Assembly (NCBI RefSeq): GCF_000835495.1
Contig: NW_015622542.1
Location: 5,850,485-5,914,484, forward strand
Source: Cladophialophora immunda
Lineage: Eukaryota > Ascomycota > Eurotiomycetes > Chaetothyriales > Herpotrichiellaceae
Length of the DNA stretch: 64,000 nucleotides
Reading direction: 5' to 3'
The translations under genes were made by a program, and so were the position numbers. How positions within the stretch are numbered: the stretch's first letter is position 1; each line of letters opens with the position of its first letter. Of the stretch, positions 44,893 through 57,014 are shown one piece after another. Under the pieces are notes generated by a model. The model was not told where the DNA came from. It worked only from the letters and a program-made list of their open reading frames with translations, and ran no database searches.

Positions 44893-47800
44893 CTTGACTG
44901 AGAAACAACGGTGCAAGAGACGACCCCCAAGATGCGACCATGGAGGTTGGCTGAGTGAACAAGGAGGAGGAGCACTGAAAGAACGAGCAAGTTGGGCGCA
45001 GCAATGACTGCTGGAGACAACGAGAACTTTGCACAGCTGCGAGAGCGACAGTGAACAAGAGTGATGATGTCGGCTGTCTTTCCAAAACGAAAGCCTCGGA
45101 GGGGCAATAACCGTCGAACTTCGGGTTTTTAGCGACTACTTTCCCTTGTTGGGGTGCATCACCTCCGCACTTTCTGGCCAAGACCATCGGGAGCGGATTA
45201 TCTATATCGCCGGAGGGCCGAGAGCAACGGAAACGCTCCGTCCTCGACGGTATTGGGAGATTCAAGAAGCAGGTCCATGGACAACACCAGACTATGGAGC
45301 TTGGACGACGGAGACATGTCCTCACAGACGGGTAACAGTGAGCAGGTACACCTCACCAGTTTGACCACAAAAGCTTTGTCGTTCCTGCTGTTGATGGCGC
45401 CGTCAGCTTCTCTTCTTGTGCTCCTACACACGAAAGCAGGGGGACCGGGAAAGTCCTAACTGACAAGGCCTATGCGATCTCGACGGACATGAAGAGGCAG
45501 GTGGCCTTCAAAATATTTCTTCAGAGATCAAGCATCCAGCATGACAGTCGCAGTCTTCACAACTACATGGATGCTACGTGAAATGCTCTTGGTAGGTCCA
45601 GTTCACCAGGCATAGGCCTGAACCGCATCCGCAACGACATTCTCATGGAACTCATCTACGATTATCTTTCAGTTCAGACGCGAGGCGGATGGGAGACACA
45701 TTCTCGACCTAGTTCAGGACATCAGTCACAGAATGACATTTCTCAACAATCATGCAGATACGGGGTTTCCGGTACCTGGCCGAGCCACCACTGTGTCTGG
45801 GAATTGAAGGTCTTGAGTAATCATGAGCACGCGACCGCCTCGAAAAATAGAAGGTGCACAGCAGTCCTTATGGTATGCTCGGCACTTGTGCCCGTATTGA
45901 GTACGGAGTACATCACAAGTATCCACAGAAGACTGCCTGGACCTAGTCCAATATTTTGTCAGAGGGAAGACATTACAGCAAAGAGGGGGCCACCAGGCGG
46001 TGGAGAAGACTGCCTGCTAGGAAATTGCGTAGGTCCTATAGTCCTTTCTTCTGTACGAGTATAAGCCTTTGCTTCACAATTAGCAGGCTTACATGGAGAC
46101 TCCGGAGCATCTACCCGAAGTCGAATGTCGCAACCAGCAAAGGCAAGTCTTCCCCGCAGCGACGATGGTGGTGCCAGCTGAGGAAGAACGAATCGGTGGA
46201 AGAGGTCCAAGGTAGATGTAATCACGCGGTTATCGCGGTCGTCGAATCGCTTGGACCATGTGGCAGAGGCACGAAATTACCTGTGAACAAAGTGGGACAA
46301 TAGGCGAATGTGACGATGGTGGATGCTGCGTGTCATCGCGGTCAAGTGCCCCTTGGGATTTAACAAATCACTGCGATACGGATTCCCGGTGTGCACCCCG
46401 AGGTAGAAGACATGGCTTGTACGGAGTACATGGGTAGGTAACTGCGAGCCACGGTGCCAGAGACCTTCGATTGTTGAAGATGAGATGGTGATATGATGAC
46501 GTCTTGCAGTAATTTGCCGGCAGATTAGGCGGCGTCAGGCCAGAAGCTGGAGGCGGGACTTTGGAAGAAAACCCAGGCGCACTAGACTCACCCAACCAAC
46601 CTGACGGTGGAGAGACGGTCCAGTGCTAGAGACGGACCATTATTTTCAGACGCGAGAACGCGTCCATGGGAAATGATTGTTGACATCTGACCGTGTTCAC
46701 GGTGAACCAGGCCTCAAAGTCAAAAGCAGATTTGGAGATAGCAACTGGGGCTCTCCAAGGACATTGGGAACGATATTTTGGAGACAAAGTCGATTGTATA
46801 CTAGATGCGGAGTGCAGGGCAGAAAAGGACCGTCCTCACCTCCCTGGATGCAGAGAGGAGGATTTTCAGGTTTCAGACGCTGCCATTGGTGGTGCTGAGG
46901 CGTCGCGAGGACCAAAAATACCACACCAATATCAAGAGACGGGCCACTGGTGTTGTTCGGCGTCAAAAAGCAACTCGCAGAGCCACGGCATCATTGGTTT
47001 GAACGGGAAAAGCATGGCACAGAACGGCGAGGGTCGGCCGAGTCAGACAATCTCGCTCTCAGGGGCAAGGCCCATGGATTGGCTTTTCATTGGGCCTCAG
47101 ATCCGGCCTCGCTGAGCCTTGAAGCAGCCATAAGGTTGTTCCCGAGCGTTCCCCCCATGTGGCTTACAGTTGGGGGCAGCAACGGCGTCCTCTAGCAAGG
47201 GGCGTTTAGCCAGGGACCACGGGCTAACGCTGTTCTCCCGGGGACGGTTGACCCAATGGCCGTCGTCCCAATCCTCGTCAATTCTCCCACCAGCACCAAA
47301 GCAGCGCAGCCAGGGAGCTTGAAGCCTCCGACGAGCCAGCCACGTTACGGGATGCAGTGTGATCCGAAGAAAGAACCCGAAGCTATCGAGCCATCAGAGC
47401 CATCAGAGCCATCATATATGCTCCGAGTGTGTACCTGACTGCTGGATTTCAGGAGACGGCACGCGACCGAGGCCCTAGAGATGTTTGCTACCTGCTCCTC
47501 CCACCGTCCCCTTTTTCCCTTTTGTCCCATTCGCGTTGTCAAGTCGGAGCCCCGTCCTCGATTCTGAGGGTAGAAGTCTCAACCTGTCGTTGTTTGCTTG
47601 CTGTTCTCTGCCCCATGCATGTGGCTAACCGCCCGGAGCTTCCCAGGCTCCCGTTTGGCGATGCATGTTCCCGAGATGGTGGCCAAAGTCAAAGAGACTC
47701 AGGAGGGCACACGAGGGACAACGGCCGATGGGCCGATGGCACTGGTACCTGGGCAGTTACTAGCTACTACTCGCACCCGTACTCCGTAGTCCCCTGTGCC

Positions 47801-49676
47801 TGGTGTCTAGGGCCTAATCGGGCGGCCATCACATCAATCTGCGACACGCTAGACACTCTTGCTGCTCTGGGCTCTCAGCTTCTTGACCTTCTTGACTCTC
47901 TTTGACGACCGGGTTGTCCCCTTTCGAATCGGCATCGTCGTCATGCCTCTTTTTGCCCATGCCAATGGCCACTAATGGTTTCTCTGCCTCTGCCGCTTCC
48001 GCATCCGCTGGTTTGGTGTCCAGCCACAATTTCACCTGCGACATCCTTCTGTCCACGCTCACCGCGCAGTCCTGAGATCGTCGCTTCCTGCTCCTTGATT
48101 GCTCTGCCAACCGTGTAACCAGCCCAGGTGATCGTCACTCGTTCTTCTCCTGTATTCCGTGACTTGAGCGCTGGGACCCTCGTGCCACCCACCGCCCTCG
48201 AAAATCCTTTTCGGGGGGGGAGGGTTCGATATTAATGTCGCCCATTTTCTCCCTGCTCGCCGTCCCATCTGGCATCTGTCAAGATCTCGAGGGAGAAAAA
48301 ACTCTGTTTCGACACGCACTGTTTGATTAGCTCTAGCCTTGTCGCCTCGCCCGGTTAGCCTGCTTCACTTTTGCCCACTTTTTCAATCTTCCGCTTGCTT
48401 CAAAACGGCCGACGCGGTGGGGAATCAACGCCGCAGCGCTGGGTACGAGGGACTAGGTTCAACGAGTATACCCATAGCCCGGTCTCATATGCAGATCCTT
48501 GAGGGGTCTCTTGTGCTTTGCCCGACTTCGACGTCCTGTTCAGCCCTCTGAAATCTCCGTCAAATCTTGTCCAGCGTGTCAACCCTGCTTCTGGTCCGCC
48601 GCACGCGTTTACCCTGCTTCGACCCTGGACCTGGACCTGGACCTGCTCCACCGCCGACAGAGCATCACACGCACGCACGCACCGCACACTTGGAAACCTT
48701 CTTTCTCTCCCACATTGGCTCTCGTTCAGCCTTCTCAGCGTTGACTGCGACTGCTGGCTAGGGGCTTCGTTTTCCTCAGCCTTCGCTCTTTTTCAGAAGC
48801 CACGCGCGCTGTTCTTCTCGGCTGGTCCAGCAATCCCTTCCTTGTACAGAGTATCAATCCTCGGAGCTCGACGCAGCCTGCTACCCGATCAGCCTCCAGG
48901 GTCAACATCGTTCCTCCAACTGGTCGTTTCTCTCTGCCCTGCAGCAGCGTTTACCGGAAACGGCTCCTCCTACTCCCTCTGACTGCAGCCCAGCCTGCGC
49001 CTTTCCTTCCCCCTCCACCCTGGTTCCTCAACCTGGTCGACCTGGGTGTCAAAAGTCTTATTCATGCTGACTTCGACTCTTGAGCTGCGACGCGCTCTCC
49101 GTCTCGACTTCTTCCAGCACTGATGGACTGTTGAACACGTTCATTTGTCTCGACATACCTCTGCCGCTCTTTTTCACCTTCAAGGAATCCAGAACCACAT
49201 TCGTTTCCAGTCTCGGCACTGCACATATTGTCCTGGACAGCTTCTGTGCCATCACCGTCTCAGATACATCTACCCCGGGAGACAGCCACTTCCTGTGACA
49301 AAGTGACAATTGCAGGGAGCATAAACTCCAAGAGAAGGGCACCAAACGACATTCAAGACACCTCCAAGATCGCCCACACCGACTGTCCTCGACTTCTCAC
49401 GCCCTCGACGGGACTAACTGACTTGCGGTTGACGGGCTCAATCGCCAATCCCGAGATACTTCCTCTTGTTCCATACCTTCGTCTCAACCCGGTGTCCTTA
49501 CCCAGCATCTTTCTAGATGGAACGATCATAATCCGTTCTTTGCAGAGTCACTCCTTTACATTCTGTACGGGCTCAGCGTTGGACTTCCCGCGGTGGATGT
49601 CTTTGGCTGACCGGATTTATCTAGTTAACTCACCTGATACACTCTTTTGTACCTGACTATTTCCTAGTCGTCCGAT
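44893..49676. other. Large gene-free region and long leader
   Basis: 4.8 kb without a supportable gene. Open frames are short, lack motifs and do not join by splicing that I could find. Three TACGGAGTA copies lie here (45901, 46419, 47779). From about 48340 to 49670 the + strand is pyrimidine-rich (many CTTC, TCCC and CTCT runs), typical of fungal promoters and long 5' leaders, so the next gene probably has a leader of several hundred bases, perhaps with an intron. Confidence 0.45.
45901..45911. repeat. GTACGGAGTAC, best copy of dispersed motif
   Basis: Near-palindrome GTAC-GGA-GTAC. The core TACGGAGTA or its complement also occurs at 8365, 20616, 20982, 23174, 38765, 46419, 47779 and 54596 (start positions within a base or two). 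The 46419 copy is identical over 11 bp. All lie outside coding exons. Confidence 0.7.
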
Positions 49677-52600
49677 ATGGCGGTCTTCAAGAAGAAGCCG
49701 AAGGCAAAGGATGATACCTATATCATTCCCCCGGCTGCGTCGTCAGACCCAGCCCTGCCGTCAAAACTATCCCGCAGTTTGAAGCGCAAACAGAAGAATG
49801 TGGTGGAGCCAATGCCCCAGATTGACCTTACTACGGCGCTTCCAGATCAAAACGACTTTCGGACCAGTCTACTCATGCCTGGTCTGTCCGCTCGCTTCAG
49901 CATGCTCCGAGAGCAAGACGACCCGAATACCAAAGTCGGCAAGGCTAGCGACGATAGTGTTTTGTTTCCCAAGAGAGCCTCGAGGCTAAACTTGTTCTCC
50001 CACAATCCCTTGACGGATATTGCCGAGACCGAATCAATCCAGACGGCGTTCAGGGCACCATTCTCCGACGAGGAACGTTCCTACTCTCCCTTTGAAGGAG
50101 CTGGATATGCCAGTGACGATGCCGGGTCCGTCCTGGCTAGGTCAAGGCCTGTGGACGGCAACAACCTTTTTGGTGGTCGGCAGAAGATGTACCGGATCCC
50201 GACCGCGAGTGGATCGGGCTCGTCCAGGGATTTGACAGAAGGCCCCGTACCATTGACGTCTGGAAGGCATGTTTACCAGAATGATGTCGTCCTGTCCCCG
50301 TACCAACAGATGCGCCTCAAGGCTCGGGAGGAACAGGAGCGCGAGGAATCTCGCGAGAGGCCCGCAAGTGCAGGAGCTGAAGAGCCTGATCGCAGCAGTG
50401 TCATTAACACCCCTTCCACGGGATTTAGCAAGAGCAGAGGAACGACATCGTCCACAGCCTCGGGACCTTCGAATCGGCGCACCTCGACGGCTGCCACGTC
50501 GGTGGTGTCGGATACGCCGCACCCTAGGCAGAGCAACACAAGTGCCGGCTCAAACAATCGGATGCAGGGTTTGGAATTTGGCAGCGAAGAAAACCTGCTG
50601 AAGCGAAACTTTTCGTCAGACTCTCGAAAAGGATTTCCGGCGGCGGACAATCAAGCCCAACCTCCGCTCCCTATGTCTCCATCGAACAGTCGTCAAGTCT
50701 TTCAGTCAAGCAGCGTCACCAACCTCGCGGACAAATATACTCATGGTGCTTCTCCGTTCTCCACGAACGCCTTCCGAACAGCAAGCCCGCCTCCAGCTCT
50801 CCAAACACAGGCACTGGCTTCGCTCGACTTTGGCCTCAAAAGCCCCAACAACCATCCACGTAGATATCAGGCAGCCTCTCCAACGAACGACGAAGATGAT
50901 GGACCGATCTACAAACAAAGTCTTCAGCCCAACGACCGCGGCAAGGCTACTGCGATGGGATTATTCAACCGACCGCAGCAACAGTTTGACGAGGCAAAAT
51001 TCCAGGAGCGGCAGCTGCAAATGCACGGAGGCAGGATATCGCCGCCCACTGACGGTCCAGACTATGGTGGGATTGCAGAGCGTCAGAACGTGCCCGGTCG
51101 AGTCGTGCTCCCGACCATTCCAACTTCTCCTCTCAAATCCTTCCGCGGGCGGGAATCCGGCAGTACTTCTGCCACTACTCGTTCAAGAGCACAGTCAACT
51201 GCTTCTTCTGTCAATCCAGCACAGGTCCACGCGCAGGTGGAAGCACTTATCAGGCGCCAAAACGAGGAATATTCGACACTTCAAACTCAGAAATCCACAA
51301 CCGCCGAGCCAAATCATCCTCCGGCGCCGTTGCAGCCTCCTAGGTCACTGAGGGAGCAGCCTGCGGCGTCCAGGGGAACGTTTTTCGACACTTTTGATGG
51401 CAGCGATGAGGATGATGCTGACAGCCCCATGCTGGGCAGGTACGAGCCGGCACCGAGGCTTGCACCACTGGATGTCCATCCAGCTCTCCGGAACGGGTCA
51501 CAAGCTTTTGACTTTGGCGAACATGTCGCGGCCACTATCAAGCCAGGCCGACCTCAGTCTAATGTTTCAGAGGATACTTCTTCTCCTTCCGTGACACACG
51601 ATACTCCCGATACCTCAGATTCACTCCACCGTTCGTCTCACACGAAGGCCCAGGATTCCCCGACTTTTGGGCCCACAACCGGACTGGGGTTGAGCGGTTT
51701 GATTAGAACTCACTTAAGGCACGACAGCGACAGATCGTCTGTGATGCCGCCACCTTCTCCGGGACAGCCTCCGTATCAATCAAACTTCTCTTTCAGCAAC
51801 CCTCGTGACCGCGAACCCTCTCTTGTTTCCATACCCACCGGCAAATATCGAAGCCCTGAACGTGAAAGGGAGCCCTCTGTAGCGTCTACTCAACCGGGCA
51901 ATTACCGCTCGTCTCTTCGCGACAGGGAACCGTCAATTGCTTCCACGGCTCGTACAACCAACCCACCAGAAAGCACGCACAGTGATCCTTGGGAGTTTGA
52001 TAACGCCCATCGCACTGGACGGAGTCCGCTCGAGCCGGTGCAGAACGATGCCATACCTTCCATGTCTCAGAAAGCACAACAGATTCTAGGCCAGGCGATA
52101 TCCCATCGGAACCAAGCCTCGAGCAAGACACAACAGGTCTTGGGTGACGATGCACCAGGATCAGGCGAACAACATCACCCTGCGAATAGACCATGGCCAC
52201 CATACGATGCGCTCTCTCATCATCAGCGAGGAGAAAGCACAGAGACTCAGAAAGAATTTGGCAATGAGCTGGCTGAGCGCGCAAGAAGAATTCAAGAGGG
52301 TCTCAAAGGAGTCGCAGAAGCCGAGAAACGATCTCGAAGCCAAGATCGCCAAAATCCCGCTGCACAAGCCTTACATGCTCTCCGGCACAAGACAAGCAAA
52401 ACGTCCCTCGTGCCTCGGGCCAATGAGCCTCAACCCAAAGCTATGAAGATGCTTGGGATAGGAGTCGGCCCCAAACCAGAGCCTATGGGACGATCACCAA
52501 ACATGGGAGCGAGAGGCGACTACGACTTTGATCAAGGATACGACGAGCATGACAACCGACCCACCCCCAGGCAAAGGCCTGCAGAGTTTGAGCCCCCAAG

Positions 52601-53804
52601 TGGCAGACGGACTCCCGGGTTCTCGCGGCCTGGACCAGGACCAGGACCAGGACCAGGACCCTATCCCATGAACTCAAATGAAGATCTGGAGAGACGCTAC
52701 CAGCGCTCTGCGACACCGACCTCTATGAGGCCAAGGCGTGATCGAGCAGAGTCCGAGGCGGCGGAGAGATCGAGAAGTCGGAATGGTCGGTACAGAGACG
52801 AACCGCCATATCCGCCAGGGGAACATGTTAGACCAGGCCCGCCTCACCTCCCATTACACCGAGAGCAGCAGCAACGTCCCTATGGTCCTTTTGATGGGCC
52901 ACACGGCTATCCTGGCCCTCATCCTATCCGAGTGCCGCTTCGTGGTCCGCCTCCTGTCGATCCACGAACATATGAGAGGTCTGCGTCGGCCATGTCAAAT
53001 AGACAGCCGAGTGCAACTCGGGGCGGACCAGTTGGCTTTTACGATGGACGTGCGGCTACGCCGACAATGGGCGGAACTCCTCAACTTGGACCAGGCCCGA
53101 TGCAGGGTGCAGCACCGAGGCCATCTCCTCGACCGCCTTTCCCACATTCTCCTATGAGTCCTTTTACATCTCCACCTGGGATTTCACCTGGTCTCTCTGG
53201 TCCGGCTTCCGGCACGCTCTCTGCTCTGCCGTCTCCGTCAGGTCCTCTACCTCAGCAACCACCTACAGGGCGCTTCACTCCTGTCGAAGGGCGATCCACG
53301 CCAATAGGAAGCCGCAAGAAGTCCGTCACCAAGGGTATGATCTCGGAGCCGACATTCATCTCCAGCACTTCATCGGTCCCCCTGGTCGGCTTGCCAAGCG
53401 GGCCAAGGCCAAGTCAAATTGCAAGCCCTCCTATTCCATCAATGAACCCACGCCGTCGCGGGAATACCATGACTGAGCGACCTGACGGATACCCTAGCCC
53501 CCGGATGCCCGCATCGCAGATGCCAGCGATGCCTGACTCTCCAGGTCGTGGAGGGTTGCCCATGTCGGCTACGCAGCGGGGCTACTTCGATCAACAGCAA
53601 CAAATGCAACAGAAGCCTCCCCCGCGCCCACGTAATCGCCTCCGAAAGATCAGCAGCGAAGGTGGAAGCATGGCAGCTCGCGCGCGGAACCAAGCCATGA
53701 TGTCTGAATTTGGCCACGAGAGGCTTCGGAGCCCAGCGATGCCTGTGTTTCCCAACCGAAGCGCTACGTCTCTCAGCATTCACCAAGATGGAGGCATGTT
53801 CTGA
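49677..53804 (+). CDS. Large disordered fungal protein
   Basis: An uninterrupted 1375-residue frame from ATG 49677. The N-terminus (MAVFKKKPKAKDDTYIIPPA, then DFRTSLLMPGLSARFSMLRE and DDSVLFPKRASRLNLFSHNP) looks like a conserved fungal signature. The rest is mostly disordered, rich in Ser, Pro, Arg, Gln and Gly. It includes a helical, possibly coiled-coil stretch ELAERARRIQEGLKGVAEAE, repeated REPS phrases (residues about 700-760), a (GP)n tract from CCAGGA repeats near 52630-52665, and a C-terminal block SRKKSVTKGMISEPTFISST. I do not recognise a named domain. Many Ser-Pro sites suggest phosphorylation, and a scaffold-like or cortical role is only a guess. The frame is far too long to be chance. 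Confidence 0.85.
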   Translation: MAVFKKKPKAKDDTYIIPPAASSDPALPSKLSRSLKRKQKNVVEPMPQIDLTTALPDQNDFRTSLLMPGLSARFSMLREQDDPNTKVGKASDDSVLFPKRASRLNLFSHNPLTDIAETESIQTAFRAPFSDEERSYSPFEGAGYASDDAGSVLARSRPVDGNNLFGGRQKMYRIPTASGSGSSRDLTEGPVPLTSGRHVYQNDVVLSPYQQMRLKAREEQEREESRERPASAGAEEPDRSSVINTPSTGFSKSRGTTSSTASGPSNRRTSTAATSVVSDTPHPRQSNTSAGSNNRMQGLEFGSEENLLKRNFSSDSRKGFPAADNQAQPPLPMSPSNSRQVFQSSSVTNLADKYTHGASPFSTNAFRTASPPPALQTQALASLDFGLKSPNNHPRRYQAASPTNDEDDGPIYKQSLQPNDRGKATAMGLFNRPQQQFDEAKFQERQLQMHGGRISPPTDGPDYGGIAERQNVPGRVVLPTIPTSPLKSFRGRESGSTSATTRSRAQSTASSVNPAQVHAQVEALIRRQNEEYSTLQTQKSTTAEPNHPPAPLQPPRSLREQPAASRGTFFDTFDGSDEDDADSPMLGRYEPAPRLAPLDVHPALRNGSQAFDFGEHVAATIKPGRPQSNVSEDTSSPSVTHDTPDTSDSLHRSSHTKAQDSPTFGPTTGLGLSGLIRTHLRHDSDRSSVMPPPSPGQPPYQSNFSFSNPRDREPSLVSIPTGKYRSPEREREPSVASTQPGNYRSSLRDREPSIASTARTTNPPESTHSDPWEFDNAHRTGRSPLEPVQNDAIPSMSQKAQQILGQAISHRNQASSKTQQVLGDDAPGSGEQHHPANRPWPPYDALSHHQRGESTETQKEFGNELAERARRIQEGLKGVAEAEKRSRSQDRQNPAAQALHALRHKTSKTSLVPRANEPQPKAMKMLGIGVGPKPEPMGRSPNMGARGDYDFDQGYDEHDNRPTPRQRPAEFEPPSGRRTPGFSRPGPGPGPGPGPYPMNSNEDLERRYQRSATPTSMRPRRDRAESEAAERSRSRNGRYRDEPPYPPGEHVRPGPPHLPLHREQQQRPYGPFDGPHGYPGPHPIRVPLRGPPPVDPRTYERSASAMSNRQPSATRGGPVGFYDGRAATPTMGGTPQLGPGPMQGAAPRPSPRPPFPHSPMSPFTSPPGISPGLSGPASGTLSALPSPSGPLPQQPPTGRFTPVEGRSTPIGSRKKSVTKGMISEPTFISSTSSVPLVGLPSGPRPSQIASPPIPSMNPRRRGNTMTERPDGYPSPRMPASQMPAMPDSPGRGGLPMSATQRGYFDQQQQMQQKPPPRPRNRLRKISSEGGSMAARARNQAMMSEFGHERLRSPAMPVFPNRSATSLSIHQDGGMF

Positions 53805-54743
53805 TGTCGAATGTTAAACACCGCAACATCCATGTACCTCAATTTACAAACACTCTACAACTTACTCTTCACTATTTACCGTCCTTCCAAGTCATCTACC
53901 TCTTTTACTGTCGAACATAAGCAGCTTTGTGCGAACGTGCTTTTCATATGCGCAACGCCGGATCTCGAAAAGCCAAAAAAATACCTGAATCCTTCACGAT
54001 TGAACTATTTGACGGGATTTCGAAATGTAACTTGCGATGGTTGAAATGGGAACTTAGATATCTTTTTTTTAACTGTGTTATTCGACGACTTGGAACGCTT
54101 TCTTTGTTCAACCACTTTCCGAATTTCACGGAATACGACTATGGGCGGCTATACTCTGTTTTGATTTTGGTTTGCGAGGAAAAGAATATTTCTGCTTTGT
54201 CGGAAGCGTATGTGCTTGGACCATGTTGATATTGGGCCAGCCGCCGTTGAGGTTTAAGGTGTATGGGGTGCGATCCCCAGCAGAGGCTGGATATCTACTT
54301 TTCTATCTGTGTCTGAAGAGGGACGGCAAGCAATATCAACATGCCACGCACATACATATATACTGGGTACATATATATAGCTGATATGAGTCTCGCGACT
54401 CGGGGTGCGACGCTGGAGCGGACGGGGCAGTGTGTATGTATGGGAATCAGTTGGAGAATGAGATATTTGTTGAAAGTAAAGTCTGTTTCTGACGAGAAAG
54501 ATTGGTCTTTGCCGTAGATGGGAGTGTGCGATATACCCGAGGACATGCGCTCGTGTTTATACAGTGCTTGTCGACAGGACTAAGCACACCTCGTATACGG
54601 AGTACATTGTGTGCTCGGTACATTTGTTAGCTTGTGTACCGATTATTACGTATGGGACTATAGAGCTATTAATTACACAGGTACGTAGCATGTATGCAGC
54701 AGCCACGAAAGACGAGGCGAGGCGAGGCTGAGATATATTTTGA

Positions 54744-54766
54744 GTCCTCGTCCTCGTCCTCGTCCT
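54744..54766. repeat. (GTCCTC)n repeat
   Basis: Almost four GTCCTC units; a nearby GAGGC repeat lies at about 54713-54728. Confidence 0.7.
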
Positions 54767-54874
54767 GATGGTGTCAGCCGTGCATATACTAGTATGACCA
54801 TGACCATTGACCAGGTATGATATGAGAACAGACACATTATTGATCGATCTGATATTGAGAGTGATAGTGATATT

Positions 54875-54903
54875 GATTCGATTCGATTCGATTCGATTCG
54901 ATT
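54875..54903. repeat. (GATTC)n repeat
   Basis: Almost six tandem pentamers, an ordinary microsatellite in intergenic DNA. Confidence 0.8.
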
Positions 54904-55237
54904 TGAATGAACCATTCCAATTCATCAACACCGGCAGTTCTTACAGGATTTTTGTGTGACAATGGCGGGGGCCGGATCACAAACTTTGTTCTGAAATGTT
55001 CTCGGACAATCAATCTGCCATGCAAGACCACGCCATGCCATGCGCGATGCTTTCTCTTTTTTCTCCCCTTTGCTCATCCTCATCCCGCCTCGGCATCCAT
55101 GCACGGTCATTCCACTGGTTCTGTTTTCTGTGTCGATCAATCAACCAACGGCAAACGCAATCCAGTATAGCGACGGGAGTAGAGAGGGAGTAAAAGAGCA
55201 GAGCGAAAGAGAAAAAGAAAAAAGGCCTTCGAATCTC

Positions 55238-57014
55238 TCAGATCATGTAGCGGTACCCCTTCTGCAACCGTCTCGCGGCCGCAAGATCGATGCCCTCGAT
55301 CTCCGCGGTCCGTCTCAACTTCTGCAGGTCGCGCTCCGTCAGCGGCGTGTCCTCGTCCTCCATCCTCTCCAACCGCTTGTTCTGGCGAGTCAGCTTGATG
55401 CGCATGCTGATGCCCATAATCGCCGCCAGGACTTGCAGGCCGATGTTGATGCCGAGGGCGAGGCGGTAGTACGGCACGTCCTGGTCGCGGTACGTGTACG
55501 GGGTCCAGATCGACGCCGAGTTGCCGATCGAGTTGATGAAGGCGAATGCGGCGGCGCGCTTGGCCGGCGGGCGGGGGATGGCCGAGGCGATCCACGCGTA
55601 ACAGGTGCCGTTCATGGCAAAGATGAAGATCATGAGGAACAGGCTGAAGTAGCGCGGTCCAAACGAGTCGGTGGTCATGAAGATGATCCAGCCGACAATG
55701 GTGATCGGGATCGGGTACATGAAGAACCAGAAGCGGTTTCCGACCCGATCCGACACCACCGAGTGCGCGAACGAGTAGAAGACCATGAAAATGTACGGAG
55801 GCGCGCAGAGGAGAAGCGAGATGATGTGGTTGTAGCCGAGAGTGGAGGTGAGCGTAGGGAAGAAGTTCTGGAATCCAGCGGCTCCGGTAATGCTCATGTA
55901 GGCAATGGCAAGCATGTAGGTCTTGGAGTCCGTCATGGCGAGTTTGAAGCCCTTCCACTGCGACATTCCGCCGGCTTCGTCAACGTCGGCTTCGGCGGCT
56001 TCAATCGCAAGCCGGCGGTTGGCCACGTGCATCATCTCCGGGGCGAGACGCTTCCAGGTGCTGGGGAAGTCGGGGAGGACAAAGATGATGACCAAGCCGA
56101 TGAAACATGTGATGGAGCCTTCGATAATGTAAAGCCATTGCCTGAGGAAACGTTAATATAACCAAGGGACGATCGACCGGCACACCCGTGCGAAGCTCAA
56201 CTCACCATGCTGACAAGCCCATTTCACCAGCCAACCCACTGAGAATACCAGCCGCGATAAGGTTTCCGAATGCACCGCTGATGAGGGAACCAGAGTAGAA
56301 AATGGACATTCGCAGGTTCAATTCCTTCTTGGTATACCACTTAGAAAGGTAGAAGAGGACGCCTGGCGCAGTTAGCATTTGTGTGGCGTCATTATCGTAG
56401 AGGGAAAGCGTCCATACCTGGGAAGAAAGGTGCCTCGACCATACCAAGCATAAAACGGCAGGCGACAATTCCTCCATAGCTCTTGACCTGAGAAGTCAAC
56501 GCCGACACGAGACCCCAGGCGCATACGAAGAAGCCCAGGTATAGAGAAGGGCGACCGAGGTGGTTGAGCAAGAGGTTAGACGGCACTTGAGCCAGGATGT
56601 AGCTGACGAAGAGAATGGAAAGACCTGGGGACGAGATGTCAACGTTTATGCATAATGCCGATGGAGAAGTCAACCTACCAGTCTGATACTGATCACCATG
56701 CAAGCCCAAATCATCCTCGAGACCCTGCAACCGAGCGGCAGCGTAGTTGTTCCTGGACTTCCTGTCAGCTCCAACCAGTTCGACAGCTTTGTGGATGTCA
56801 TGATTTACCGATCAATGTAGTTCATCAAGTAGACCAGCACGATCAAGGGCATGATCCGGAGATCGATCTTGCGGACGAGTTTCTTCTCAATAGCAAGCTC
56901 CTCTTCGGTAAGGGCGCCAAAGTGCATGGCCTCATCGTGAGAGAGGCCAGCCTTCTCCCCGAGGACGTCGTGGTCGAGGACCACACCGGCACCTCCTGAT
57001 TTGATATCACCCAT
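55238..57014 (-). CDS. MFS anion:cation symporter (allantoate type)
   Basis: Five exons: 57014-56809, 56752-56679, 56624-56418, 56362-56206 and 56141-55238 (introns 54-64 bp), encoding 515 residues. ATG 57014 begins MGDIKSGG; the frame upstream opens only with TTG. The protein fits the ACS family (Dal5 allantoate, Tna1 nicotinate, Liz1 pantothenate carriers): acidic N-terminus, KKLVRKIDLRIMPLIVLVYL, MNYIDRNNYAAARLQGLEDD (splice 1), GLSILFVSYILAQVPSNLLL, RFMLGMVEAPFFPGVLFYLS and WYTKKELNLRMSIFYSG. Twelve helices are expected. The tail DLQKLRRTAEIEGIDLAAAR is cytosolic. It would import an organic anion with protons across the plasma membrane; which one is unknown. I see no obvious catabolic partner gene beside it. 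Confidence 0.93.

Larger units (their letters stand above)
53805..55237. other. Repeat-rich intergenic, convergent 3' ends
   Basis: 1.4 kb between two convergent genes with several short repeats (GTCCTC and GATTC tracts, TA-rich DNA near 54350-54380) and one TACGGAGTAC copy at 54596. No gene is supported. Confidence 0.5.

Noticed and set aside
45146..48319. Several 80-160-codon frames
   Set aside because: None shows a motif, signal peptide or consistent splice continuation; treated as non-coding.
55040..56161. 373-codon + frame opposite the ACS-type transporter
   Set aside because: Antisense shadow of a conserved five-exon gene; Arg/Glu/Val-rich without domains.
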